Under the pieces are notes generated by a model, which saw only the letters and a list, made by a program, of their open reading frames with translations, was not told the origin of the DNA and searched no databases. This document shows, one piece after another, positions 1 to 12,685 of a stretch of 64,000 nt of DNA (the stretch's first letter is position 1; each line of letters starts with the position of its first letter). Position numbers and translations under genes: made by a program. The DNA comes from Monosporascus cannonballus (taxonomy: Eukaryota; Ascomycota; Sordariomycetes; Xylariales). The stretch is from assembly GCA_004154925.1 (NCBI GenBank), contig QJNS01000033.1, positions 186,001 to 250,000 on the forward strand, written 5' to 3'.

Positions 1-3000
1 ATAAATCGAGCCGAAAAACTAAATATCGTGGAATTTAAAAAATAATAATAATAAAGAATAATTAATTATCTTATATATTTAAAAAGACTTTCGGCGAATA
101 TATTTCAAAAACGTAACGAATAGAAATTTTAATAGTTAAGGGTAAAATATATAATAAATTTAATTTCAAAAATAACGCCTTTATCCGGCTTAATTTATTT
201 TATTTTAAACACTTAAAGGAAACTGTTTAAAAAGAATATATCCGAAAAAACTTAGAAATAGGCCCAATATGTTATTTAAAAATAAACGTAAAAATATCAA
301 TATTATTTGTATTAAAAAAGATGGTAATTTCCGATTATACGTTAATTATAAGGGGTTAAATTAAATAACGATAAAAAACCGATATTCTTTATTTTTAATT
401 ATCAAAATAATAAATTACTTAAGGTTAACTAAGGTATTTTCGAAAATTTATTTTAAGGATATTTATTACCGTATTAAAATTAAGAAAGGCAATTAATTAA
501 AAACCGTTTTCCGAACGCGGCATAAACAATTTAAATATACGGTTATATTATTTAGCCTTATTAATGCATTAATTTGATTAATTAACTATATATACGTAAT
601 ATATTTAAATAATATAATTATTTATTTGGATAACGGAAAAAATACTTTCACAATATTTTTAATTAATTTATAAACGGCTATTATAATATTAATTATTTGG
701 TAAAATATTTAAACACGGTTTTGCTCTAAAAAGAATAAAACTTTAAAGATTTATAATTAATATTAACAGTATAGAAAAATATTGTTAACGGATTAATATT
801 ATCGCAATATAATTAAAATTAAAATTAATTTATAATATTTAAATATTTCTAGAATTTGCAAATTTTTATTAAAATTTTATTGCTTGTTATTTACGTATTA
901 CCGACCTTATTATTAGGTTTTTAAAAAGGGCAAAAGGCAAAAATAAAATAAAAATTTCCTGTAATCCGAAAAAATTAAAAAAACGTTTCGAAACTTAAAA
1001 GATACCTTTTAATCGGCGACTATTTTCGACATTAGTATAATGCCAAAAATACCAAAATGAAAATAAACGCTATATTAAAAGTTATATTAAAATTATTTTT
1101 ATAGAAATACGGAAAATATTAGTACTTATTTACATATTAATTACGAACATTAAGTTTAACCGAAAAGCAGTAAATTATAAAATAATAAAATTTATTAGCA
1201 ATTATAAAAAGCCTAAAATATTAACGGTAATATTTTACGGATGTGGAAAAAGGTTTTTTAATATTTACCGACTATATGGCGTTAAAACATATAATAAAAA
1301 CGCCGGCGCGTAATTTTAAAAAGAGATTAACCCGATAAATTTACCGCTTTACGTAATTTAATTTTGAAATCTAATATTAACTAGGTGCTATTAATTCGGC
1401 ATAAAAATTATTTAAACGTCCGGATTACATATTAAGGGAAATCGCGTATAAAAACGTAATTTTTACGTTATTTAAAAAATTAATATTTACAAATAATATA
1501 TTAAAAGATGTAAAGAAACCGGTTGTAAATATATAACGTAATTTAAAATATTATAAAAAGGTAAAAGGCCTTATAAAAATAATATAAAATTCTTTCGTTA
1601 TAAAATTCCTAAATAAATTTTAAGGAACGGAATCTTAAATAATTATTATTTACGTAAAAAATATAAAAACTTTTCGTTATATAATTATAAAACCTTTTCG
1701 TAAAAAAAGAAAAAATAAGGAGTTATATATTTGCCAAATATGTTATTTATAAATAATAATATAAGCCTAAGTCATAATAATAATGGGATTAATAATTAAA
1801 TAACGATAATCGTAAATTATAACCGTATTATAATTAGATTCCGAAAAATTTGAAAAAAACGAAATTAGTATTAAGGTTATTATTTATAACTAGTATGTTT
1901 TACGTCTTTTAGCAAAAAAGTTATTTAAGGACGAAATAACATTTTAATTAAAAGTTTCTTTAATAATTTTATAATTAAGTTCGAAAATTGCAAAGCAAAG
2001 ATTTAAATATTATAGAATTAATATAAATAATTGGACATTAAGCCGGAATAAAGGAAAATAATTTTTTGAACTTAAATAAAATTTTATATTATCTGGATAA
2101 ATTCGTAAGCCTATTATGAAACACTTTACGAAAATAATTAATTAATTAATATTATAATAATTTAAGGGTAAGATATATGGTATATATCCGTATACTAGAA
2201 TTAATAACCAAATATTTTTATTAAAAGAAATATAACGAACGATATCCGAAAATATATTAAATAATATCCGAATTATTAAGGCATAATAAAGTTATGCTAT
2301 AAACCATATAAATAATTATAGCTTTTACCGTTATTTAAATAATTTTTCTAAAAATCTCGTTAAATTGTATTATAGGATTTTTTAAAAACTTAAGTTTAAA
2401 TAAATTAAAATACGACGTAATTTTGATAATCGTCAACCGTTTTACAAAATTAAAACTATTTATTTTTACGATTAAACCCTTAACCGTAACCCAATTAAGT
2501 TAATTATTTTGCGATAAAATTAAATATAAATTCGGTACTTCAGCCGAAATTATTAATGGTAAAAATAAATTATTAACGAATAAATTTTAATTACAATTTT
2601 GCAAAAAAGGAGAAATAAAACGGCAAATATTACCCGTTTATTATTTGTAAACCGATAAGTAAACAAAATATATTTATTAAGTTTGAAAATATTATTTTCG
2701 TAATTAGATAAATAAATATTAAAATAATTAAATAAAGTTATTACAAAATACGGAATTGGCATATAATAATATACAAAATGTATTTACCGGCCGTTTTTAG
2801 TTTAAAACTTTATACAAATATTATTTAAAAATAATAACATATATTATATAAAAATTTAAAAAATAAATATAAAAAGTTAAGAAATATCTTGAAGAATTAA
2901 CGGTTATTTATTAAATAATATACGAATATTAAAAGGAAATAACGGTAAGTTAAAAAAATATTATAATAAATGTTATACGCTTATAAAATTTTAAATAAAA

Positions 3001-5238
3001 TAATAAGTAAATTTATTAATTAAAAATTTAAGTTCAAAAACAAAACATTTATATTTAATTATATCCGGATTACGATTAAAAAATAAATGAATTTTTAAAT
3101 AAATAAAATAATGTTTCTGATTAAATATTAATAAATATATATTATATTTTTAATATCTTTATTAAAACCGTAATATACCTAGAAACCGTGTAACATTTAA
3201 ATAACGTTACCAGAATTAATAAAAAAATAAGAAAAATAAATAATAACAAACATCGTTCGTTATCGAAAGAACCGGGAATAATGCGAATATCTAATTAAAT
3301 AAAAAATATAACCCGTCAAATATAATATATAGAAATCCGGAAAATATTTTAAATATACCCTTAAAATATTATAATACTATAAAAAGATTTAAATATGTAT
3401 ATAAGAAATAAAACAACCTAAAAGCCGAAAAATAATAATAACTTAATCGAAAATTTATTACTTAATAATTATAAAAATTATAAAAATATTTTAAGAAAAA
3501 TTAAAATATTATTTAATTATATAATTCGTTTTAAATTTATAACAAACAATTATTTTATCGTATACCGGTCGGAAATTTATAAATAACATAAATTAAATTG
3601 AATTTTTATTTCGAAAACAAAATCTTGCTGTTAATTATTAAGTTTTACATTAATTAAACTTTGTTAAGCGTATTAAGAAATTAATATAAAAATATTAGAA
3701 AATAATCGGAAAATATATAACGACAAAAATTAAATACGTTTATTAAATTTATTAGACGTAAAACTCGGAAGAAATTTAGAAATATTTTATTTTTTATGAA
3801 AAATAAGGCTTAAATAACCGGAATATCATTTATCGCTAATCGAAAATAAGGCGCCGTCTTTAAAGCGTTTAACATACTTTAGTTTAATAATATTTTTGCC
3901 GGATAAAACCATTTTTTAATTATGATTATTAATAAATATTAAAATTTTTTTAAAGCGCTAAAAAACCGGCGGAAAATATTCATAAATATGAAACGTAATA
4001 ATATAACGGCTTTCGAAAATCGCCTTATTTACAAAGGTATCTTAAAATTACGTTTAATCGGAAATTAATTACGGAATAATAAGAAAAAAATCGAAATATT
4101 TATAAAAAGGACCAAAATCTGCAAACTTATAAAACGATATTGAAATTGGATTTTCGTAATTATAATGGATAATTGGAAATCGATTTTCGTTATATTAAAG
4201 AAACGATATTCCTTAATAATAATTGCGTTAAAAGCGAATTCGGTTTCGTAAAAAACGTTAAATTAACGACCGACCGTAATTATATTAAAACGTTCGTATT
4301 AAGTACTTATAATATGAACCTTTTTAAATTCGTCGATTAACTCTTAATTATCTATATCGAATTAAAAAATTATTTAAGTAATATTTTTAAAACCGATTAA
4401 AATTTAAACGGAAATTAAATAATAATATTAATAATATTAAGAATAATTATTTATTATAAAAAAGATTTAATAATACTAATTAGTAATAACATAATTTAAA
4501 ACGTCCGGAATTTAAACGTAAATCGTACGGTAATCGAAATAGCGTTATATTACGTAAATATAATACGGCTTATTATCGTTCGTAATATAAGTAATATTTA
4601 TTTTATTATTAGCATTAAAAAAATAACGGTAAAAAAATCTTAATTTTTATTAATATTAAAATATTATTCTGTTTGGAATTCCTTACGAAAAAGAAACTTA
4701 ACAAACGGAAATAATCCGTAAAATAAATAAAACAAAATAAAAGTAAAGCAAAAAGGAAAAACCGAACGGAACGCGAACGTAAAAAAAATAAAGATATAAA
4801 CGCAAAAAGGAAAAAAAAGTGAATAAAATAAAATTGAAAATAGATTATGATAAAGAATTAAACGAAATATAATTAATTACGTAATATAATACGTATTAAT
4901 TATTATAATAATAATTTATAATGTAATATAATAATAAATTATTAATAAATATATATAATTAAATTTATAAAATACGTTATATCAAATTAATAATAATATT
5001 ATTAAGGAATAATAATTTAAAAAAGAAAATAATTATAAAAATATAGCCCTTAAAAAATAAAGTTAATAATTAACTAGCTATCGATCAGTTACCGATTTAC
5101 TTATTAATATAAATCCACCATCTGGCAGCTGGTAGGAAACGCCAGATGGAAATAACTTAATATATTCATTTTTTGAAATCTGCTTTACGACTGGTTGGAG
5201 ATCACCTTATCTAGCTCACAGCTATTCCTTATCTTACA
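1..5238 (+). mobile_element. Ty3/Gypsy LTR retrotransposon, copy A (3' part, RIP-degraded)
   Basis: Base 1 aligns with about 41948 of the complete copy B, so roughly 2.1 kb of the 5' end lies outside the window. No frame is open, but translating through stops shows a Gypsy reverse transcriptase signature around 460-640 (YHRIKIKKGN and TVFRTR-type segments, then a LINALI stretch) and an integrase core around 2400-2620 (VNRFTKL-type segment). The element ends in a 3' LTR at 5034-5238. CA/TG dinucleotides are scarce while CG remains, as expected of CpA-directed RIP. The 2 kb between integrase and the 3' LTR (about 3000-5030) are shared with copy B but I could not assign them; the last part reads Lys/Arg-rich on the + strand. 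Confidence 0.85.
5034..5238 (+). repeat. 3' LTR of copy A (205 bp)
   Basis: Aligns over its whole length with the LTRs at 39857-40062, 46906-47111 and 63080-63286. The 3' end is CTTACA here, preserving the canonical CA terminus that is mutated to TA in the other copies. The internal block CATCTGGCAGCTGGTAGG is well preserved. The next five bases, GCCTT, would be the target duplication, but the 5' partner is outside the window. Confidence 0.85.
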
Positions 5239-6003
5239 GCCTTATGCCCTATCCGGTTATAATTCAAATATTTGATTTGGCTTTAATTCTTCCTATAAGT
5301 AATGCTTAATTCCATAAGTCCTAGTTTTATACTATACGAAATATTACCACGTTAAAAAATGCTGGTATTAACCGTATATCGGGATTTGTTATTATTTTTC
5401 TTTTAATACCTTTAATACGCTAGGCGTATTATCGATCGTCGATCTTAATTATTATAACTGTATAATCCGGCAAATAATTAAGTCGATTAAACTTAAAAAA
5501 TTCTTGTTATATTTTTTTAAATTATCGAAAAATTTAATTATTCATATTTTCTTTTTTAATTTAACTTAAAGACTACTTAAAGAAATATATTATTATAACT
5601 AAATATTAATTGTTTATAATAATTTTGAAATCTATATTTCGGCTTTTATTGTTTCGTTTAGTATTTCGAAAACATTTATTAATATTTATTTAAATTATTC
5701 GTAATTATTATAAATTTATATTATTTCTCGGTTTCAAGTTTTAATTAATAAAGTAATATATTATTTTATAATAAGCTTAAATTAAATAACCGTATATCTG
5801 GTAAACTATTTTATTACGAATTCGATTTATTGTTACCACCCAACCCAAGATCGGCCACGAAAACGGTCGGACCCACAAAAAAGAGTCACGTAATTTGGAT
5901 CTCTCTTGGCATCAAGATCCAAATAAATCCATACAGAACCAACCGAATCCAATGGCATTAGATCTCTAATAACGTTAAGATCTAATAATAATTTAATTAA
6001 TTT
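5239..6003. other. AT-rich spacer with a GC-richer 145-bp patch
   Basis: RIP-like AT-rich sequence without open frames. A less mutated patch at about 5828-5975 begins TGTTACCACCC and holds the stem TTGGATCT ... AGATCCAA (about 5894-5921). It could be an LTR end of another element, but I found no partner copy. Confidence 0.3.
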
Positions 6004-6861
6004 ATAAAGATATATATGCTTATTATTTCCATAATTTAAATAATTTTAGCTTATAATAATAATTCGTTACTTAAAATACTTTTGGTATTACGAAACGTAA
6101 TAAGTTATTATATTTATTGCTTAGATTCCTACGATACTTTTGTTAATATAAACCTGTCGACTTAGGTTTAATAGTTGGTTAATTAGCCTAGCCGTCATAT
6201 TTATATAATAAGCTTAATAAATCGAATAAAAAATATTTAAAAGATATTTGGTATTAAATTAAAAACAATTATAATTTAGTTAAAATTTCCTCGAAGATTT
6301 TTAATTTGGCAAAATTAAAAACTTTTTTTAATTCTTTAATAAAATTTAATTAAATAATTTGGTTTATTTAAAAAGGTTTTTAATTTCGAAAACTTTTTTT
6401 CGTTAAGTTTCTTATAAACGGCTTAAAAAATATTGTAAAATTAATATCATTTTTTAAAATTAAATAAAACGTTCGTTTATAATATCTCGGCGTTAAAGAA
6501 TTTTTTCGCGAAAAAATAAGGCTTTTTTTTAAAAAAAATTCCATTTCAATTTCCGGGCAATTAAAAACCCGGTAAATAGGCTATTTGGGCTTTTTGCTGG
6601 TAAATATAATATCGGTAATATTATTTCAAATTTAACGGTATTACTAAATAAAGATTTATAACGTATAACGGCTAAAAGGTTTAACTTATTATTAAACCTT
6701 AATCGAACGGATTTATATTGCCAGAATTATCGCAAGAAACTAAGTAATAAATATAATAATATATTACGTTTCGTAATACCAAAAATGCCTTAGGTAACGA
6801 ATTATTATTATAAATTACAGTTATTTAAATTATGGAAATAATAAACGTATATATCTTTTCT
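6004..6861. mobile_element. Element with about 190-bp terminal inverted repeats
   Basis: The left arm (6004-6188) and right arm (6670-6861) are reverse complements with scattered transition-type mismatches. The best block reads TTTGGTATTACGAAACGTAAT on the left and its complement on the right; both arms also share TTATTATTTCCATAATTTAAAT. About 480 bp of AT-rich DNA without an open frame lies between them. This fits a non-autonomous or internally deleted DNA transposon. No convincing target duplication was found because the outer ends blur into AT-rich sequence. The superfamily is unknown. Confidence 0.6.
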
Positions 6862-6924
6862 TTTCTTGGCTTAATTACTTATGATTATATAGCCGGTAGT
6901 AATCATGATTATTTGAGATCACCT

Positions 6925-7179
6925 CTAATCACTGATAATCACCGGCTTGGCAGTAATCACCGTCACGTAATCCGGGAGGTGGCTCGTGTGATCCTTGTCT
7001 AACCGTTTCTTAAGGCCGAAGCTTGTTAACTCGTAATACGCTATTCCGGATCTTTTTCGAGCTGGTTTTATTGTTACTAAACCTTTTTTACGTAATTGCA
7101 AAAATAACTGTGGCGAAAAGAAAAGGTTATCGAGAAATATATGATACGAAAGGGTATAAATGTTTTTAAGCTTATCCAT
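6925..7179 (-). pseudogene. piggyBac-like transposase fragment (DDE_Tnp_1_7 type)
   Basis: An 84-codon open frame in a less mutated patch. It contains YHIFLDNLFFSPQLF followed by LRKKGL and a RKRSGIAYYE segment. This matches my memory of the block around the second catalytic Asp of fungal piggyBac-like transposases, where a hydrophobic -DNLF-S--LF-LR---G- pattern precedes a K/R-rich SGI segment. The frame covers a small part of a transposase that normally exceeds 500 residues, so it is a relic. It adjoins the inverted-repeat element ending at 6861, but membership of that element is only inferred. Family assignment is by motif, not by search. Confidence 0.5.
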
Positions 7180-7957
7180 AAGGTAAATAACTGTACGTTA
7201 AGTTGGATTTAATAGATTATTGTTTTTCTTATCGATTTTTCTACTTTTCAGCCGTAGAACGTTAACGGGACCTCCGCCTTTACCTGGATAATAGCCTGTC
7301 TATACCATAAATAGCCTATAATAAGCTAGGACCCAGGCCCTAAAGCCTATATTATCGGCTTTATTCGGGATCGTAATATTAAAAAGTAACTTATTATATT
7401 ATTTTACGATATATTTATTTATATTAATAATATTCCTTAGTACCTAATATTTAAGTATTTTTATTTATATTTATTTAATTTATTTATTGTAACGTTCCAA
7501 CAATACTTTAACTTAACGTTTATAATTTTAAATTCGAAATTTTCGATAAATTGTTTATTATTGATTTCTAAAAAAAGCTAATAATCAAATAATATAAAAC
7601 ATAATCCCAATGTATTTAATATAAATTACCCGATTTTTTGATAATTATATATATAAATTAATATAAAAAAGTAAATACAATTTTTTAATATACGTATTGT
7701 ATTAAAGATAATTTTGGGCCCGTAATTTTTCTTTCTTTTTTTATTTAAGTTCGAAATTATGAATTTATTATATTTATTCTTTAATTAAATAACGTGAAAT
7801 AAAAATAAAAAATAACTTTAATAAATTAAATAATAATAAACTTACTTAAATTTTATATTTTTCGATAATTAGTAATTTAAAATAAATTTTAAATAATAAA
7901 TTAGATAATATCTTAAAACGGGAAATAGCTTTATTTATAAAATCTTTTTTATACGAA
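7180..7957. other. AT-rich intergenic DNA, nothing recognised
   Basis: Compositional transition between the RIP-mutated left block and the gene island. A moderately GC-rich patch at about 7250-7380 has no open frame or recognisable motif. Confidence 0.4.
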
Positions 7958-9382
7958 TTGGGGTTTAATTATATTACAATAGTTTGCCGTTTTATTTTAA
8001 TATTTGTAGCTTTTCGTTTTTGTTCTATTTTGCCTTGGTTTCTTAATAGAAAACGGGGTATTAAACGGAAGAAAAAGATAATAATATCGTTAACGTTAAC
8101 ATTTAAAGCATTTTCGCACCCGCGTTTCTGTAAAGTAGCGCAACTTAGTGGAGCTTTAGTGGGCTTAGGTTCTGTTTTAGGCTATTAACCCCGTTAGAAA
8201 ATTATTGCGACTAACGTCTTGTGGCCTTCCGGCGGATACGATTCGGTTTGATAAGCTTGCTGAAAGCTTCTTGTCCCCCAGCTTTCGTTATAAGAAGCGC
8301 TTGTTCGTTTGGGACAAGGACTCCCGCGCTGTTGCTAAAGGCGAGGTTGAACTATGCGGGGAACAAATTAGCACACATCGGTATATGTTGTTTTCCTGTC
8401 CAGTGGTTGATTGTCAGGTAGCCATGTCTAGTCGCAAACGCCTTAGTAAATAGGGCCCCCTACGTTCAGGCGACTACCAGGTGGAGACGACAACTTATGT
8501 CCTGCTGAAATCTAGCATAATGAGCATGCAATGAGGTTCAGTCTAGCTGTTTATCTAGGTGGCAGAGGTCTCTTATATATACACAACACCGACGGGAGGA
8601 TATGTTATTGCACCTGTTAGCAAGACCTTGACCCTCACTTCAACGTATCGTTATCCTCGCAAAGCGGTCCGGATGATACGCTCAAATTTCTGTACGAGGG
8701 GGTTCCAGCTGTCACTTTTGTTCCAGGCGACGATTTGATGATGATTTCACCGCCGAGCTTCATCATTCTGGTAGAACACCATGATTAATTTCAAGAGATG
8801 ACACATCGTCACCAAATTCGTCTTTGAATCTTCGTAGGCTGTATTGGTGATCTGGAGCACATGCTACCTTACTAGGTACACTCAGATACCATCAATTCTC
8901 AACGAGTACGTGTCGGCTTAATATCTGATTAGTAACTGCTTCGGTACACCCGCCCTTTGATTCCCTGATATGGCACATGCAGCCCATTGCATGCAGGTAC
9001 TCCTTCAAAAGACATATTGAACTTCAAAAGATCATTTTGAACAATCTCGTCTTTCCAATCCATGAACTGGCACAATCCCACGTACAGCTGACATGCCTCC
9101 CAGCCAACCATTACTGCCGCTTGCCGGTAGGGTAGACAACAGCGTCGCCAGCTAGCTCTAGTAGATCGACGCACACATCTGCCTAGTATCGCTATTAGCC
9201 TCGAGTACTTGTTACTGGTCGTGGTCAGCCCATCGACATACCCTTTCTCATGGCCTCTGGCATCCCTTCGCAAGATGAGGAGCCGGATTCACCGAGTAAT
9301 TAACCAATCTGATTGATGGATAAATGCTAATCAATATCTATAACGCTTAGTAACAGGGATAACTCTAAAAAGTACTCTAAAA
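7958..9382. other. Left edge of the gene island; doubtful ORFs only
   Basis: GC content rises from about 8100 onward. Three short frames exist (7958-8188 +, 8205-8453 +, 8929-9273 -; 76-114 codons). None shows a domain, signal peptide or convincing splice partners that I recognise. The 8205-8453 frame is the most protein-like by composition (82 residues, KKRLFVWDKD segment) but could be a relic. I do not call a gene here. Confidence 0.3.
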
Positions 9383-12300
9383 CTAGTAAACCTCCAGGAC
9401 GTATCGGCTATCCTCCTTGAGACGATCGATCTCCTTCTTGGCGTCGACCCTGCGGCCGCTCATCTTGGCCTCGGTAGCGATGGCCTCCATGAGGACATCA
9501 GTAACGTCGGGTACGGGCCACGTAGGGCCACATAGGTAAAACGAGCCCTCCTGCTGGATGTAGGCCTTGACGACGTCGGCCATGGTCTGCCGCATGCGGT
9601 CCTGGATGTAGATCTTCTGCGGTTGGTCCCGGGAGAAGGCCGCGCCGAGCAGCGTGATGACGCCGGCATCGAGGTACGCCTCCCACTCCTCGCCGTAGAG
9701 GTACTCCTCACGCTGGTGGCGAGAGCCGAGGTACAGGAGGATCGAGCCGATCTCCTTGCCCTGTGCCTTCTGCATGGCGCGGTATTGGACGAACGCGCGG
9801 AAGGGCGCCAGGCCAGTACCCAATCCAGCCATGATGAGTGGCGCGTCATCGCGGGTCGGCAGCTTCATGACCGACGGCTTGACCGACACCGTGACTGCAG
9901 CGCCCACAGGCAGGCGGCTGAGATAACGGGTGGCCTGGCCGTATCGCTGGCGGCCCTTGGAGTCTACCCAGTCGACCACGACGATCATGAGCGCCACAGC
10001 ATTCGGAGTGACGGCCTGGGCGGAGGCGATCGAGTATTCACGGCGCTTTAGAGGACCGACGATGCGTGTGAGTTCCAAGAAGTTGGGTCGTGCGGACTTG
10101 AACTCTTCTAAGACGTCCGCAAAGGTGGGGGTGTCGACCTCCGTGCGACGCTTGAACTCCTCGGCACCTTCCGAACTGCCGAGAGTTGCAAGCTTCTTCT
10201 TCTCGACCTCGTCGGTTGCCAGCTCAGCCAGAGACTCGTAGAACCGCTTCGGAGGCTTGCCGAAGATGTCGACGTTCTGCATCAGAGATTGGTAGACGGT
10301 CCGGCTCTCGAGGACGGCGGGGTCCTCTCGCGAAGGAACCCGTACGACGTCGTCCGCGTCCAAACCATAGGAATCAATGAACTCGCGAACCAGCTCGGGA
10401 TCGTTGTCAGCATGGATGCCAAGTGCCTCTCCGATGTTATACGTCAGACCGGAATCGCCGAGATCGAACTCGATGTGGAAGACGTTCCGATCGTACGTCG
10501 ACGGCGTGAGCCTTCGGTTCTCCTTCACGTGGATTGTATAGGTCTTAACCGTTAAGTCGGGACGAAGAGCTATGTCGGTACCATAGGCTTCCTTGAAGAC
10601 GAGGCCCTTGGCGGCGGATTCCCAGCAGCTCAAGTCGAAGGTTTCTTCCGGCTCCCCCTTCGCGAATGGCACAAAGCTGTTGACCTGCAAAGTCTGAGGT
10701 AGCTCCCGAGCGGTTTCGTCGCTGGCCTCCGCCCACGACTCCGGAACCGCGACCTGCTTGAAGCACTTCTCCAGTTCATCTACGCATTTTTCAAGAGTAG
10801 GCGGGTTGCCTTCGAGGAGCGCAAGCTTCTCCAAAAACTCGCGCTTCATGTCCGGTACAACCACCTTGAGAAAGGCAAGCTCAATGAGCAATCTGGCAGC
10901 ATTGGCATCTGCCTCGAAAGCAGGAGACAGGGAAGGATCTAGGACGTAGAGTGCAATGTTCCGCGACCGAAGATCCTTGCGAATCGCGGCGGAGATGCGC
11001 TTCTCGGCTTCCTCTTCCTTGAAGTTCGGCAGTTTCAGAACCAACTTTCCATCATCCTTGACACTCTTAGGGTTAGCAACCCCCTTCAGTAGCTTCTCGT
11101 CATTTACAACGGCGACATCGGCCTGCTCAACCGCGTAGGGAGCATCGATGGTCCTCTGAGAAATTCTCAGATCCAATCGGACAACGCCGCCCTGTATGAG
11201 GTTGTCGTGGGCCTCGTTCAGGTAGACATTGCTCGACGAGTCTCGGGAGAGCAAGTTACCAACGACCGTCGCTGCGGAGAGAGTGGCCGAATCATCAACA
11301 TCCCAGAAGATGTACTGCTGGGCATTTTCAAGCTCGGCCAGTTGTACACGCCGCTTGGTTGGCTCCTTAAAGAAAGCCTTGAAAACGATGGAGGCGAAGC
11401 TAGAGGGCGTGAAGGAGTGGGCGGAGGGGTACTTGACGTCGATGATTCCTTGAGTCGAGCTCGCTGCGCTTGAGAGTGATACTGCGGTCAGGACGTCCGA
11501 GTAGAGTACGGACTGCATGGCAACATCGGAGACGGCTGCTTCACTGGGGACCTGGCCGAGGACCGCAATGGTCTGCGCCGAGCGCGGAAGCACCTTGAGG
11601 AACTCTTCTTCGACAAAGGGTCGGTATACGCGCACGTTCACGGCACCAACTTTAGCGCCTTCCGCAGCGAGCTTCGAAATGACCTGCTTGGCGAGCTGAG
11701 ACTCCACGCTCCCGAACACCACCAGGACATTCTCGGCAGCTTCATGACCGAAGTACTCGAACAACCCATACTCGGTCCCTAGTTCGCCGTTGAACGCTTG
11801 GATCAGCTCGAGCACCTTTCCGGCATCATCAAGTCGCTTGTTGAAAGCCTCGGCAGCCTTGGAGACCTTATCGAAGACGTCAGAGACGCCGCTTCCGCTC
11901 AGAACGTCAATGACCCTCAGAGTTTCGCGGCTCATCCGGACGCCATCGTAGACGTGGAGAGTCGGCAGGACCTTGGCCATCAGCGTAGCAAAGAGGGCCA
12001 TATGTTGCGCCTCATAAGCCGAGGAACTCGAGACAAGGCCAAAACCGAGCTCTTCAGACAGCTGCAGAGCGGTGCCATACTCGGTTACAAAACCGGCGTC
12101 GGCATCGTAGTCAGCGGCGGCGATATGGGCGACAAAGGGGCTGGCAACACCGTAGAGCAAAGCCAGTTGATCCAGAGCAGCGCGCAGATGGCGCAGACTT
12201 GGCGAAGCAGCCAACAGAGTCTGGGGAATGTGTCGCTTGCTCAAGTCGAAGTCCTTGGAGAAGATGTAGCCCAGAGCAAAAGCGCCAGCACCGGTGCGGG

Positions 12301-12685
12301 TCTGCAGGGGCAAGACGCTCGTGGGGTATCCGAAGATGTTGTTCTCCTGATTCTCGGACCACCCTTTCACGGCGACATCCAATTCGAAGGTCTCCGGAGA
12401 GTACGAGAAGATCTTGTCTGACAGCTTGTAGGCGATCTGTTGAACAAGCAGCTGGGCGGTGACATAGGTGGGACCTGATATAGACGAGAGAGCAAGAGGC
12501 TGACCGAAAGGCAGCGTGGTCGCCCTGCTGGTGAACTCGGCGCGGTCAGTCTTTGTCTCGGGCAGGATGACCCGGTTCGCAACCGCGCCCTTGTCGCTTT
12601 CTATATGACCGGCCTGCATGGTCAGGACTGTTGCGCTCGGCTCCAATGGACCTTGAAGACGTGATGGAGTCTCGCCAGGAACGTC
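9383..12685 (-). CDS. MET10: Assimilatory sulfite reductase [NADPH] flavoprotein alpha subunit
   Basis: With the siroheme beta subunit (MET5) this protein reduces sulfite to sulfide in the cytosol; the alpha subunit carries electrons from NADPH through FAD. The frame runs without interruption to TAG at 9383. Numbering from the codon at 12646 (1087 residues), it has an N-terminal pyruvate:ferredoxin-oxidoreductase-like region (about 30-430), an FAD-binding module with RREYSIAS at about 868, and an NADPH-binding module with AGLGTGLAPFR at about 942 and CGPTWPVPDV near 1038. Size and order fit fungal MET10. The start is unresolved: the codon at 12646 is TTG, the first in-frame ATG is at 12619, and the same frame continues 13 codons further upstream to a good acceptor (TTGTCCAG, exon from 12685). 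A first exon upstream is therefore likely; ATGs at 13073/13061 followed by GTAGGT at 13034 are in phase but unproven. Confidence 0.95.
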   Translation of the reverse strand, partial: DVPGETPSRLQGPLEPSATVLTMQAGHIESDKGAVANRVILPETKTDRAEFTSRATTLPFGQPLALSSISGPTYVTAQLLVQQIAYKLSDKIFSYSPETFELDVAVKGWSENQENNIFGYPTSVLPLQTRTGAGAFALGYIFSKDFDLSKRHIPQTLLAASPSLRHLRAALDQLALLYGVASPFVAHIAAADYDADAGFVTEYGTALQLSEELGFGLVSSSSAYEAQHMALFATLMAKVLPTLHVYDGVRMSRETLRVIDVLSGSGVSDVFDKVSKAAEAFNKRLDDAGKVLELIQAFNGELGTEYGLFEYFGHEAAENVLVVFGSVESQLAKQVISKLAAEGAKVGAVNVRVYRPFVEEEFLKVLPRSAQTIAVLGQVPSEAAVSDVAMQSVLYSDVLTAVSLSSAASSTQGIIDVKYPSAHSFTPSSFASIVFKAFFKEPTKRRVQLAELENAQQYIFWDVDDSATLSAATVVGNLLSRDSSSNVYLNEAHDNLIQGGVVRLDLRISQRTIDAPYAVEQADVAVVNDEKLLKGVANPKSVKDDGKLVLKLPNFKEEEAEKRISAAIRKDLRSRNIALYVLDPSLSPAFEADANAARLLIELAFLKVVVPDMKREFLEKLALLEGNPPTLEKCVDELEKCFKQVAVPESWAEASDETARELPQTLQVNSFVPFAKGEPEETFDLSCWESAAKGLVFKEAYGTDIALRPDLTVKTYTIHVKENRRLTPSTYDRNVFHIEFDLGDSGLTYNIGEALGIHADNDPELVREFIDSYGLDADDVVRVPSREDPAVLESRTVYQSLMQNVDIFGKPPKRFYESLAELATDEVEKKKLATLGSSEGAEEFKRRTEVDTPTFADVLEEFKSARPNFLELTRIVGPLKRREYSIASAQAVTPNAVALMIVVVDWVDSKGRQRYGQATRYLSRLPVGAAVTVSVKPSVMKLPTRDDAPLIMAGLGTGLAPFRAFVQYRAMQKAQGKEIGSILLYLGSRHQREEYLYGEEWEAYLDAGVITLLGAAFSRDQPQKIYIQDRMRQTMADVVKAYIQQEGSFYLCGPTWPVPDVTDVLMEAIATEAKMSGRRVDAKKEIDRLKEDSRYVLEVY

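Noticed and set aside
2553..2762. 69-codon - strand ORF in copy A
   Set aside because: Antisense to the integrase remains; low-complexity.
11798..12421. 207-codon + strand ORF
   Set aside because: Antisense shadow of MET10, without domain; it exists because of the GC-rich codon usage of the real gene.
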